Position numbers and translations under genes: made by a program
The notes under the pieces: model-generated
Told to the model about the DNA's origin: nothing
Databases searched by the model: none
Seen by the model: only the letters and a program-made list of their open reading frames with translations
Part shown: positions 39,072 through 49,863 of the stretch, piece after piece
How the letters are laid out: each line of letters starts with the position of its first letter
Numbering within the stretch: the stretch's first letter is position 1
Assembly (NCBI RefSeq): GCF_905475395.1
Contig: NC_058337.1
Coordinates: 138,949,172 to 139,013,171 of the forward strand
Origin: Chrysoperla carnea
Taxonomy: Eukaryota > Arthropoda > Insecta > Neuroptera > Chrysopidae
DNA length: 64,000 nucleotides
Reading direction: 5' to 3'

Positions 39072-41783
39072 GTTAAAATAATCTCCTCTCTTGTGCTTCT
39101 GCGTGCCACTTGCTCATGCTCTATCTTAAATTGTGGTAATTTCTTACCTTTCTTTTTGATGAGCTCCCTAATGGCTGTATCCTTATCTAATCCATTATTC
39201 TTGCATTGATTCAAAAACCCGTAATCCTCACGCTCAGTCGAATACAAACACTCACTATAGGGATCTACCACCAACCTTCCTACAACACGTAAATTACTGC
39301 CCATAATCATGATTTCAGAATATTTATTCTCTGGATCTTTGGTAATAGTCTCGATTAATGACGTGCAATTCTTTAATTTCTCAGAATGCCTCATTTGACC
39401 AATCCCGGCTGGTTCTTGACGCAAGACCGCCGTCCAGCTGCTGTTATTTAAAATTGCTTGATGCTTCGGACCATTATCAAAATCTTTAAATTCCTGAACG
39501 CAGGTAATTAAACTGCCGCCGTACTTTCTAACAGTTCTTGCAAATGCCTCTAAAAAACCAACACTATGGTCAATAATTCTCCATGCCTCATCAACAATTA
39601 ACACAAATCTTTTTCTACGATCCCCATAGAGAAATTGCATTGTGATTTGCATTAATACGATTCCTAAAATGACTGATAAGAATACCTCATCCCCTTTTAT
39701 TTCATCGAATTCAAATATAGTTAAAGGAAAAATTGAATTTAGCATTCTTACCTTGTTTAAAATACCTGCCATGGACCCCGCTTGAAGTATATGGATATAA
39801 AGATATTGCAAGCTCCCTGCCCATACCATTTTCCATCTCTTCTAACACTCCCGCGTATCTATCTAAATTAAGACTGTCGCCATGCTGCCTTATGCCATCA
39901 TTTAAACCTTTCTCAATAATAGCTTCTTTTGTATTATCACCGCTCACACCGCACATCGTAGCTATAGTAGTCTTTGCGTAAATAACCGCATCTTTAGTGA
40001 TATAATGCTCACCAATCTTTAAAACCTCTATAGCCTCATTCTCTGCTATTTCTTGTTTATTATTATTTTCAGAAAATAATATTTCTAACCCTTCAGCGGT
40101 AAGACCAGTACGCTGCATTATTTCATCTTTGCTTTTACCTTCCCGCTTTAGCTTCTGTGCCTCTAAATAAACAGCTCCGCTACCAATAATCCCGTGAAAC
40201 GGATTAAGCGATAAATCATTGAGTGCATTAAATCTTAAGAACTCACTATTATTCAAGCCTTCCGCAATATTTTGATACGATGCTCCAATATCAAGTACGA
40301 ATACTTGTACATTTTGCGTCACTAAACTTGTTGCGAGCTCCTGCAAGAAGAATGAGTTACCACTGCCTGATGGTGCCATAACACATACATTATAGTAACC
40401 AGCTCCCCCTACCCTATAAAATGGATTCCAGTTAAACATCTCACCTTTGCGACCAAGTAATAATACGCCGCTTCTATTAATACCCTTCCATTTTCCATGA
40501 ATATGTAATTTAGCAACTACCTCACTTGCAGGTACGTTTTTTACTAATTGAAAGAATTTTAAAGATTTCCAAAATGCTGCTTGCTGCATTGGCATTATTG
40601 ATAAAAGACCCACAAGATGTAATTTATCGTTTCTAGCTAATTGAAAATCTAAACTGTTATAGTGGCTAAGTAGCTTTTCCTCCGCAATCTCCACAGAATT
40701 GTTTGTAGTTGTGATAAATACTTGAAAATTTTCAGTTAAAAATTTCTCACCATTCTTATTGCGATCATTAAGCACTTTCCACCACTTTGCTTCATTTTGC
40801 AGACTAATGTCATGTCTTGTGTACCATTTCTCTGATGCACGAATACTACGAAGCCCTTCTGAAATTATTTTCCCCTCATCTGCCTTATTGATGTTATTTG
40901 CTACAGTGTAACTAATAACTAATCTTGCAGGGAATCCACCTTCAAGATCAGGTCCAAGAAGCGATACCATATCGTTAATTCCAAAACTCTCAGGTAATTT
41001 CTTGAGGTAATACCCTCTAGTAACTAAATCAGTTTTTAAATGCTTGATCTCTTCTTCAGTAATGCTTGCCTCGTTAATCCCTTCAAATATCTGATCCGAT
41101 AAACGCTCGAGTAAATAATGTTTATTAGTTCTATTTTGGGTATGGCTGCTATTATCAAAGCTTTTTGTAATAATGCTATCTTCGGAAGCTAAAGGAGTTA
41201 GCTGCATATTAACCAAATCATTAACAAGATCAGCAACATCGCAGCTACGAGTATTTAGCTTAATTGAGGCAAATTTCTTCAGTAGCTTTTCTTTAAACTT
41301 AACAAGTATCTCTAATTTATTGCTATTGCCATCAACGCCTCTCATAGTGCAGCTAACATAAGTTTTCCAATCTCTGCCTATGCGACCATCACTATTACCG
41401 ATATCTCTTGCCTTTTCTCTTAAAAAAGCCTCGCGATATTTTGTAATTCTATCTAACATAGGGTCATTATGAGCTGTTCTTCCGTCTTTCCATAAACTGG
41501 AATTTCATTATTGAAAAAAAGATTTAAGTTCTTCTCAAGCGACTCATTACTACCTACTTTCATGGAAATTTCTGTTAAAAAGCCAGCAATCCCATCATCA
41601 TGAAAAAATATACCGATGCTAGATATATAACTTTTATAGTGCAGATAATCTTTTAGTGGCACTGCTCCTAAAAAATTTATTATCAAGGTGCTGGTTTAAG
41701 CGTTTTGTTGAAATCTCTTTCATTTCGTTTGACGTAAATCCGCAATAATCTTCTACTTTCTCTATTAATCTTCCAAGCACCAT
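39068..41783 (-). pseudogene. traC: TraC conjugation ATPase (VirB4-like), multiply broken
   Basis: The start at 41783 (MVLGRLIEKVEDYCGFTSNE) shifts frame before INFLGAVPLKDYLHYKSYIS, shifts again near 41455 (ITKYREAFLREKARD), and once more near 39740. The summed length of about 905 codons suits TraC. Walker A reads APSGSGNSFFLQEL, where the family has GKS, so the phosphate-binding Lys is Asn (AAC). Walker B is RFVLIVDEAW, followed by FARTVRKYGGSLITCVQEF. This ATPase powers F-pilus assembly at the inner membrane. Three frameshifts plus the Walker change leave no doubt that it is dead. Confidence 0.88.
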
Positions 41784-41857
41784 CTTTTTTACCTTAAATC
41801 CTCAAGCTTTAATTCTGGCTTCATATCATCCTGATTCTGCGTATAGCCTTTGTCGCC

Positions 41858-42064
41858 TTAATATCTCTTCTTTTGCTTTGCAACACTCTCAATCTGCCCA
41901 CTATCTATTTGTTCATTAACTAGACTTACTGGCATGCAATTAAGTTCTCTTGCGTCTGGACAACCAAAATGACTGCTATATGTACTACATCCACTGATAC
42001 CTACAGCAACCAGTAATATTGACCCTAGCTTGATGTTTTTTACTAATGTTTTAATATTCTTCAT
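41858..42064 (-). pseudogene. traV: TraV-like lipoprotein, shortened
   Basis: MKNIKTLVKNIKLGSILLVA then VGISGC, a lipobox with lipidated Cys, then STYSSHFGCPDARELNCMPV, the Cys pair typical of TraV. It stops at TAA after KQKKRY; 23 more codons lie open in frame before the traC start. F TraV is about 170 residues, so this is a remnant. It normally links the TraK ring to the outer membrane. Its start overlaps the traB end by 14 bases. Confidence 0.75.
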
Positions 42065-43279
42065 ATCCTTCCGCTTGTACTTGCTTGTTAACTTTGCGTG
42101 CTTTAGCAATTTTTTGCTGCATACCTACTTCCCCTAAGAAAAAACCTTTGGTAAATATTACATCTACCTTAACGCCTCCTGGAACGGTCAGTACCGGTGA
42201 CATCTGCTCAGCAAGTCTTAAATAGTAATCTGCGATCTTCTCACCTGCGTTACTTCCGCCGTTTAAAAGTCCTTGTCCTGCTACATCCTTAAATCCTTGA
42301 CGTTTTTTATTTACAGCTCCAAGTGATGTCAAAGTTAACGCATCTACTCCCTTTCTACTTGATGCAAGACCACTTAACATTGAGCCAATAAAAGCATTTT
42401 TGATATGTTTACTACTTGTCGCAATTACCTTGCCCTTAATACCATTCATACCATCATCGCCATGTACTACACCTATAACATCACTGGTAGTTACTAACTC
42501 CGTTTTAGGATCAATACAGATTAATTTCTCAGCACGAATAATTACTCTTTCACTAGAGAGATCCCCGTAACTGCTGCCTTGCACTCTACATTTACTAATA
42601 TCTACATTAATATTCTTTGGTAAATTGCCTCTGTTACTAAGTCATATTACTACAGGCGTTGCATTCTCGCTTGCCGTATTAACACCAGTAGAAGTTACAA
42701 TCCCGCCTAAAGTGTAACCACTTACAAAACTAGTCTAGAGCTGACCTCCCCGCTTCTTATTACCGCTTCTTGTTCATATTTGTTGCTCTCAGCAATATCA
42801 CTAACTCTTTTAAGCTCAAGTGCTGCACTTCTTAATTCATCTTGAGCAAATTTTAACTGCTCAGCCATTTTTTGCATCTCTTGATCTCGATGCTTACGCT
42901 GTTCTTCTTCCATAGCACGCATATCATGTATGACTTTTTCTACTTTTTCTACTTTTTCTTGTAACTCATACTGACTGTTACGTAGTTTATCTTCAAAATT
43001 ATTCTGCCATATTTTGTTTCCGTCCATCGCATCGTACGAGGTGATAATATTATATCCTTTAGCACTTACATTTTCTTCATCTTTAATCTTTTTGCTATTG
43101 CCTCCTTGTAACTTCATGGCAATACCAAGAACACCGCAAATTATCAGGCACGTATATAGCCATCTTCTTTCTTGTGCTTTGCGTAGAACACTTGCGTTTT
43201 CTACCGGCTCACTTTCAGTTGGTGCTAAGCCTAATTTTGTTTTTCTGATATTTTTAAAGATTTCTTTCAAATTAATCAC
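42051..43279 (-). pseudogene. traB: TraB-like conjugation scaffold protein
   Basis: The N-terminal piece (43279-42722) starts MINLKEIFKNIRKTKLGLAP and has a membrane helix (WLYTCLIICGVLGIAMKLQG), then a coiled coil (ELQEKVEKVEKVIHDMRAME). The frame changes near 42720 and a TGA follows ATPVVI. The C-terminal piece (42584-42051) has GSSYGDLSSERVIIRAEKLI and TLTSLGAVNKKRQGF, the TraB/VirB10-like domain. TraB bridges inner and outer membranes. There is one frameshift and at least one stop. Confidence 0.82.
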
Positions 43280-43934
43280 GATCTACCTCCTTCAAGGCTA
43301 TCCATACACAACAATTACGATTAGGACGTAATAGGCTGCAATTCTTTCTAATCACTGCATGCTCACCTTCAAATATCTGATTTAACATACAATCATTAAG
43401 CTCTATATCTTTGCCCTTTTTAAATATCCCAGATGAAATGTTAGTAATAGTTAGTTTTGCTCCGACATAAGGACCAAATCTATATGACATATCTTGTCTT
43501 ATTTTTAGTCCTTGAGATTCTAATGCATGAATCTCTCTCTTACTTGCATCCACAATGTATTTATCAGTATATTATCAATATTCTCTTCTATAAAGATTAT
43601 CTGTCCTGTGCTACCAGCTACTCTTAAACTAAGATCAATGGTGCGACCTCCTGCATATAACCGACATTTCTATATCTTCACCAATAGCTGCAAGAGGCGT
43701 AATAAATAGGTTCTTACCTACAGCATCTTGCAATATCTTGTATTTTGCAGCATCCCCTATCACTTCAATAATAGACTTTCCTGAAAACCATGTTCTATTT
43801 AAATGATCCTTGCTAATTACTGCCTTAACTTTACTTCCTTGTTTTAAACAATATGTTTGTTCTGCAAATGAGGTGCTGCTCATTAAAATAGTGCATACAT
43901 ATATGGTAAGTATCATTGCTCTAATTATTCTCAT
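43272..43934 (-). pseudogene. traK: TraK-like secretin-type protein
   Basis: MRIIRAMILTIYVCTILMSS-TSFAEQ is a signal peptide. The N-terminal domain follows to GEDIEMSVICRRSHH, where the frame shifts near 43640. It resumes as TIDLSLRVAGSTGQIIFIEE and runs through QDMSYRFGPYVGAKLTITNI to KEVDRD at 43272. F TraK forms the outer-membrane ring with TraV. It has one frameshift, plus possibly a second near 43560. Its end overlaps the traB start by 8 bases. Confidence 0.78.
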
Positions 43935-44583
43935 AATGTCCGCCTCTCTGATTTATCATTTCTTCTATCTTCTGCATATTTTCCTCTTCCTCTTTTACTA
44001 ACGCCTCTTTTTTCTTAAGATCTTCTTCGCTTTCAATATGATGAAATTCCTTTAATCTAAGAGTACTGCCTACTAAATCATAACTTAAAAAATATGAAGT
44101 CTCTTTAACGTCAATCCCGTGATCCCCAAATTTCGTAGTTAACACTCCTTTAGCAATCACGCTATTATCTGATGAATTTACCTCTAAAGATTTAACAGCA
44201 AAATAGGTAGATAAACCAAACTGCTTATATTGCTCCTTCACATGCGAGAAATACTGCCTGATCTCTTTCATATATTTTGTGCTACTGTGGCTTATATATT
44301 TACTAATTAGGGTTTCCTTGTAACTTATAACGTCCTTGTTCAAATCAAGAAGCATTGATAAATACATTAAACTTACCTCTTCTATATAACTCTCTGATAC
44401 CTGCCCCTGCCCTAGCCATACTTCTTGAGAAAGACCCGGTACTAATATTGTCTTATCTCGAGTGGTCATTAGCTTTAATGTTAAGCCGCAACAAATGAAA
44501 CTAAGCATTAAGGTCAAAATTAAAAATAAACCTCTTTGCTTAGCTAACATCTTTGCTTGATCACTTAATATTTTTTCTTGCAT
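43921..44583 (-). CDS. traE: TraE-like F-type conjugation protein
   Basis: 220 residues, MQEKILSDQAKMLAKQRGLF, with one membrane helix at residues 18-40 (LFLILTLMLSFICCGLTLKL). The TraE core follows: ILVPGLSQEVWLGQGQVSES, then YLSMLLDLNKDVISYKETLI and KGVLTTKFGDHGIDVKETSY. TraE is an inner-membrane pilus-assembly protein of the VirB8 fold. It is intact and overlaps the traK start by 14 bases. It is the last recognisable bacterial gene; traL, expected upstream, is missing at the junction. Confidence 0.85.
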   Translation of the reverse strand: MQEKILSDQAKMLAKQRGLFLILTLMLSFICCGLTLKLMTTRDKTILVPGLSQEVWLGQGQVSESYIEEVSLMYLSMLLDLNKDVISYKETLISKYISHSSTKYMKEIRQYFSHVKEQYKQFGLSTYFAVKSLEVNSSDNSVIAKGVLTTKFGDHGIDVKETSYFLSYDLVGSTLRLKEFHHIESEEDLKKKEALVKEEEENMQKIEEMINQRGGHYENN

Positions 44584-45410
44584 GATGATTATTTTTTTAC
44601 TTACTAAAAGAGTCTACGTTGGTATGATGAAGGTATATGCTTGCCAAGCAAAACTCTTGCACCAAGCCATCTCCAGTACAAGTTCTTTTGAATATTGCCC
44701 GACATATATTCCTTCAGTAGTTAATCTATGACAGTTCTGGACCAAATTCAATGTTATTTCTCCATAAGAAAAATCGTAGTTGGTAAAAAAAATTGGTATA
44801 GGAAAATACATGTTAAATATAAAAAAGGAAAGCGTGTAGAGTGTGGATGACGTTATGGTTCAGTAGGTAGACAGGTACCCTTTGAAATTTGGACTATTGG
44901 TACGGTTGAGGAAACGGAAGCAAATCAAGAATAAGTGATGTTGATATAAAGTGTAGAAAAAAATTATTTATTTTTAAGCTGATAAGGAAATGATTGTGGT
45001 TAGTATTAATTCAAAACCGCATGTTTGTTGTTAAAATAAAAGTATGTATTTAAAACCGCAAAATTTGATAAGGCATTGTTTTAATTAAATAATTTTGGGA
45101 TGCCGTACCATTCGCAGTTGATGGTGGCGGCCGGCTGCTGACCGCCAGCGTTTTTCGCACCCAGTTGTGAACCTGAATTACAACTGAACCGATTTTATAT
45201 AGTTGTGGTTCATTAAAACATCAAATCACAATATTTCAATACCATTTGCTAATACTATTTCTTATTAAGATTTATTTTACTTCTGAATAAATTTGAGAGT
45301 TTTACATATAAATTGTGTTTGTTAAATATCTGTTTTATTTGAGTTTAATATTTTAAATTACATATTAAAAGAAAACGTTAGTACGAAATCATAAAATTTT
45401 TTGATAAAAA

Positions 45411-45797
45411 ATGGGTTTAGACGGAACATGTTCTAAGTATAAATACAATGTATTTGTAAGCTGGTTTATACCAACATGTTTGCAAGTGTTGTTTGATACA
45501 CCAAATCATTTCAAAAAATTGGTAACATCAAAAGAAGCGTGGGAAGTATTTGAGGAATTGAATACAGTGAGGATGGTTGAAATTCAAAATATGGTGATGG
45601 AACTTATGGAACTGATGTATGAGTTTGAAGATAGATTGGGAGAAGAATTTTATCACCCTGACGGATGGGAGTATTTTGAACTAGAATGTTTGAAACGTAT
45701 TAGCTCATTTCAAAATTATTATGATGGTGAAATATTGGAGGAGTTTTCAACGTTTCTAACCTTATGGAACACAAAAACATTACAAAGACAAAATTGA
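45411..45797 (+). CDS. Unknown 128-residue ORF, acidic
   Basis: Begins MGLDGTCSKYKYNVFVSWFI with a hydrophobic patch. A helical acidic middle follows (EVFEELNTVRMVEIQNMVME, then LMELMYEFEDRLGEEFYHPD), and it ends WNTKTLQRQN. No domain is recognised. It has an ATG in a fair context after AT-rich DNA and an AT-rich 3' side with AATAAA-like words near 45870. It might be a host gene or part of the adjoining virus-like DNA. Confidence 0.4.
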   Translation: MGLDGTCSKYKYNVFVSWFIPTCLQVLFDTPNHFKKLVTSKEAWEVFEELNTVRMVEIQNMVMELMELMYEFEDRLGEEFYHPDGWEYFELECLKRISSFQNYYDGEILEEFSTFLTLWNTKTLQRQN

Positions 45798-46199
45798 ATT
45801 ATATTTTATGTACACATATGTAATAAATTATAATACTTATATTTTTTTGTAAATAATTTATATACTTAATAAATGTTTTTGAAAAAAATTTTTTTTGTTT
45901 GTGGTTTAGATTAAAAGTATAAAGATCAATTACTTTTAAGAATATAAGTTATTTTCTCTTAATGTAATAAGAAAAAATTAGACCTATGAGAGTTCTACGA
46001 TCAAAGCCCATGTTAAATCCCATAAGAGAAATCATAGTTGGTAATTAACTTTACCCAGCCGTTATCAAAAATTAAAAGCAGAAGAAATTGAAAAAATTAT
46101 GGAAGCACCTGAACTATATGTAATTGTGAAAGGTGTAAATAAGTTTAACTCATATGATATTGAGTTTGGTTAACAACAACATCAACCGCATCAATAATG

Positions 46200-46412
46200 A
46201 TAATGGAACGTAAATATTTTTTAAATCCAGTAAGATCAATAGGTGTTGGTATTGATCCATCTACAATGGGAGAGAAGATTATATTTTCATCAAGAAAGTA
46301 TTCGATTTTTATGGATGTAAGACAGTGGTATTTATTTTTGGAATTGTTCAACTACATTGAAAATATTTTTATATTAATTTCGTCGATGGTTCAATATTTC
46401 TACATGATGTAA
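46200..46412 (+). other. Unknown short frame in AT-rich DNA
   Basis: A 70-residue frame containing KYFLNPVRSIGVGIDPSTMG and DVRQWYLFLELFNYIENIF. Its composition is unlike random AT-rich translation (Gly, Pro and Trp present), so it may be a piece of a real gene. It is not recognised. Confidence 0.3.
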
Positions 46413-46763
46413 GGTATTATGGATCTACTGAAAATATTTTCGTTGGGAAATTAAAAAGTAACACTTTAAAGTTAGTCCAGCGTCTGAAATTTTTAATGAA
46501 TAAGGAATTGGATTATTTGGAAAAATTCAAGATAGTTAAAAAATAAAAAATAAATTTTTTGTACTAGAAAAATTAGTTTTTAATAAATGTAATTAAAAAA
46601 TACAATAAATAATGTAAAAGTGTAAACTATTAATTATTAGGAAAATATTGAGTCAGCGTTTGATAGTCGAATTAAGACTGGTATAATTATTAATTTAACA
46701 CACAAAGACTCAAAATTTTCAATATAATTTTTTAATTTTTATCAAATTAAATGTATTTTTTTA

Positions 46764-47284
46764 ATGTTTTTCCTTAATATTAAGAAACCTGTTCTGACTA
46801 CGAACAAAACAACGTTTTTCATTGCTATTCTTCATCAACCAAGTGCTATTGCATATAATAAATTATCGATCAATGCGATCTATGGTGTTCTATTTTCTAG
46901 GGTTTTAGAAATTTATAAAATTACGGATACATTCGTAAAAATAAATTTTTTGTCTCAATTTTTAAAGAAAATGTACTAATGGGACATTGGTACATTGAAA
47001 ATTATTGGCGATTAAAAATTTTAATTCAAAGAGACAAAATATTTTTCTTACTAGAAAAATGGAAAATGAATGTTTTAAAGGATTTCACTCAAATCAAAGT
47101 AAATTCAACATTTTGTGGTGAATTTGTAAAGCTACAGAATGATGATGAAGTTTACAAATTCAAATATTTTAATAGTAAGAATCAAATTATTGATAGAATT
47201 TCAAATTTAACGGAATGGTATCAGGAAAACATACATATTCTTTATTTGTTTTTAGTGAAGAAGCTCTCTTACAAGAAGAGCTAG
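46764..47284 (+). other. Unit 1: two adjoining small ORFs (71 and 101 residues)
   Basis: Frames 46764-46979 and 46979-47284 lie next to the AT-rich end. The first contains TTFFIAILHQPSAIAYNKLS; the second contains CGEFVKLQNDDEVYKFKYFN and SKNQIIDRISNLTEWYQENI. No family recognised. Both recur unchanged in units 2 and 3. They are parts of a broken virus-like element. Confidence 0.4.
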
Positions 47285-47389
47285 ATTTGGACTACGAGGT
47301 TGATGATGAGAATATTTAGAAATTTATAAAATTACGTATACATTCGCGTTCGGTCATTATAAATTACAATTAGATTATGAAATTGATTT

Positions 47390-48600
47390 GTCTCAATTTT
47401 TAAAGAAAATGTACTAATGGGACATTGGTACATTCAAAATTATTGGCGATTAAAAATTTTAATTATTTAAAACTAATTGTGTTTTAATTCAAAGAGACAA
47501 AATATTTATGTAAAAGATGATTTTAAATGACGCTGATAATGGATATTTCTTAGAAGTGGATCTCAAATATCCTGAAGAACTTCATGATAAACATAAGGAT
47601 TTAGCTTTTTGTCCTGAACATAGATCAGTACTAATTGTTACATTTATCAATACGAAACAACAACGAAATAAATTACAATTAGATTATGAAATTGATTTGT
47701 CTTAATTTTTAAAGAAAATGTACTAATGGGACATTGGTACATTCAAAATTATTGGCGATTAAAAATTTTAATTATTTAAAACTGATTGTGTTTTAATTCA
47801 AAGAGACAAAATATTTATGTAAAAGATGATTTTAAATGACGCTGATAATGGATATTTCTTAGAAGTGGATCTCAAATATCCTGAAGAACTTCATGATAAA
47901 CATAAGGATTTAGCTTTTTGTCCTGAACATAGATCAGTACTAATTGTTACATTTATCAATACGAAACAACAACGAAATAAATTACAATTAGATTATGAAA
48001 TTGATTTGTCTTAATTTTTAAAGAAAATGTACTAATGGGACATTGGTACATTCAAAATTATTGGCGATTAAAAATTTTAATTATTTAAAACTGATTATGT
48101 TTTAATTCAAAGAGACAAAATATTTATGTAAAAGATGATGATTTAAAACTTAGTGATGATTTTCAGTCAAAGTTATTCTGTTAAAATAATGTAATTTTAA
48201 AATAACTATTTTTAAACATAAGGATTTAGCTTTTTGTCCTGAACATAGATCAGTACTAATTGTTACATTTATCAATACGAAACAACAACGAAAAAAATCA
48301 AATTAACTAGAATAGTAGCCATAATGTGCACAACAGATTTTTACAAAAAAAAATATGATCGAAATTTAGTTGAAACACAAGCAAATTAACTGGAATAGTA
48401 GCCATAATTTACACAATGCAGATTTTTACAATAAAAAACATAATCAAAATTTAGTTTTCGGTCATGTAATTTAAAAACAACGAAATAAATTACAATTAGA
48501 TTATGAAATTGATTTGTCTTAATTTTTAAAGAAAATGTACTAATGGGACATTGGTACATTCAAAATTATTGGCGATTAAAAATTTTAATTATTTAAAACT
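47390..48600 (+). repeat. Tandem repeats within unit 1 (309 bp, then about 507 bp)
   Basis: The box ATGTACTAATGGGACATTGG recurs near 46970, 47409, 47718, 48028 and 48535, each time followed by TATTGGCGATTAAAAATTTT. Two 309-bp periods carry a coding piece, and later periods carry a shortened one. The same set occurs mirrored in each other unit. Confidence 0.85.
47517..48014 (+). other. Unit 1: family B DNA polymerase-like fragments, two tandem copies
   Basis: 47517-47705 and 47826-48014 give the same 62 residues, with [20 protein letters not shown] and LAFCPEHRS. This closely resembles the GYxLEVDLxYPxxLHDxHxDxPxxPE stretch in the palm of protein-primed family B polymerases of Polintons and related viruses, as I know it. 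Only this short piece is present, in two direct copies. Virus-like fossil. Confidence 0.6.
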
Positions 48601-49070
48601 GATTATGTTTTAATTCAAAGAGACAAAATATTTATGTAAAAGATGATGATTTAAAACTTAGTGATGATTTGCAGTCAAAGTTATTCTGTTAAAATAATGT
48701 AATTTTAAAATAACTATTTTTAAACATAAGGATTTAGCTTTTTGTCCTGAACATAGATCAGTACTAATTGTTACATTTATCAATACGAAACAACAACGAA
48801 AAAAATCAAATTAACTAGAATAGTAGCCATAATGTGCACAACAGATTTTTACAAAAAAAATATGATCGAAATTTAGTTGAAACACAAGCAAATTAACTGG
48901 AATAGTAGCCATAATTTACACAATGCAGATTTTTACAATAAAAAACATAATCAAAATTTAGTTTTCGGTCATGTAATTTAAAAAAAAAAAAAAATAAATA
49001 AATAAATAAATTAGATATCTACAAGTAATAATTGAAAGACAAAAAAAAATGTAGGATGTAAAAAAATTTT

Positions 49071-49781
49071 TTATCTAATAACATTACACAAAAACTGAAA
49101 AACCCGCTTTTCTGTACCATTAGAAAATAATCTTTGAAGTTGTTTATATGATATCGAAAATTCAAAATTGGTTTTAGCCCTTAAAATATTTTTAAATGAT
49201 AGCATAGTATCTGCATCATAAAAGCATATTTCAATAGCTAACCTATTTTTTAATATTATGGGAACTATTTTAAATTCAACCTCTAATAATTCATTACTAT
49301 AATGAATATAAAAAAAGTTCTCACCGATTCTAATAAATTTCAGAATTTCTTTACATCCTTCATTATTTTTATATTCTAATAACAAATTCAGCTGCTCCAC
49401 TGTATCGCTAACATCATGTGTTGGAATTCCATGAAAGAGAAGAAGATGTTTAATGTAATCTTGCGAGTTTGTAAACATTTTCCAATTACACAATGGGAGT
49501 ATGCATCGTGTGATAGCCATGCTCACGCAGTCATCACTCTCATGATATCGAAATTTAGAAATTTGCAATTTCTTCCCACACATATCGTTCGGACACACAA
49601 CCTCCATATCCATCATCCTCTCCAATACTTGATTTCTTGTAAATTCTTTATGTTCGTGACATACAGGACATCTATCTATTGCAGCGCTGTTGGATGCGAT
49701 TGGAAAAAAATAGCATCCATCACACACCGAATGGAAGTTATCGCATTGGTATATATGCACATTAAAAACCTCTCGACACAC
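49071..49781 (-). CDS. Unit 1: RING/SIAH-type zinc-finger ORF
   Basis: 236 residues. The N-terminal part has a RING-like Cys/His spacing (CREVFNVHIYQCDNFHSVCD, then CPVCHEHKE). A SIAH-type zinc finger follows (VVCPNDMCGKKLQISKFRYH, CILPLCNWKMFTNSQDYIKH). The rest looks like a beta-rich SINA-type C-terminal domain. Such proteins are usually E3 ubiquitin ligases. It is present once per unit on the side near the compound hairpin, transcribed toward the unit's middle. It probably came from a host gene and is carried by the virus-like element. A 128-residue frame on the opposite strand is its shadow. Confidence 0.65.
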   Translation of the reverse strand: MCREVFNVHIYQCDNFHSVCDGCYFFPIASNSAAIDRCPVCHEHKEFTRNQVLERMMDMEVVCPNDMCGKKLQISKFRYHESDDCVSMAITRCILPLCNWKMFTNSQDYIKHLLLFHGIPTHDVSDTVEQLNLLLEYKNNEGCKEILKFIRIGENFFYIHYSNELLEVEFKIVPIILKNRLAIEICFYDADTMLSFKNILRAKTNFEFSISYKQLQRLFSNGTEKRVFQFLCNVIR

Positions 49782-49863
49782 TTGGCAGCGGAATTCATTT
49801 AAAATCTATATGAATATTTTATACTATTAATTTTAAGTATGACCAAAAAAATAAATGTGTTGA

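Larger units (their letters stand above)
44611..46545. other. AT-rich region, eukaryotic or virus-like, unknown ORFs
   Basis: No bacterial signature remains. A phrase near 44757 (CATAAGAAAAATCGTAGTTG) recurs in diverged form near 46021, so parts of the region are duplicated. Short frames at 45411-45797 and 46200-46412 are described separately or below recognition. The codon and base composition resemble the array to the right, to which this region may belong as a flank or as an older piece. Confidence 0.45.

Noticed and set aside
49416-49802. 128-residue ORF opposite the RING/SIAH ORF (repeated in all units)
   Set aside because: It is the reverse-strand reading of the Cys/His-coding region; the composition follows from the sense codons.
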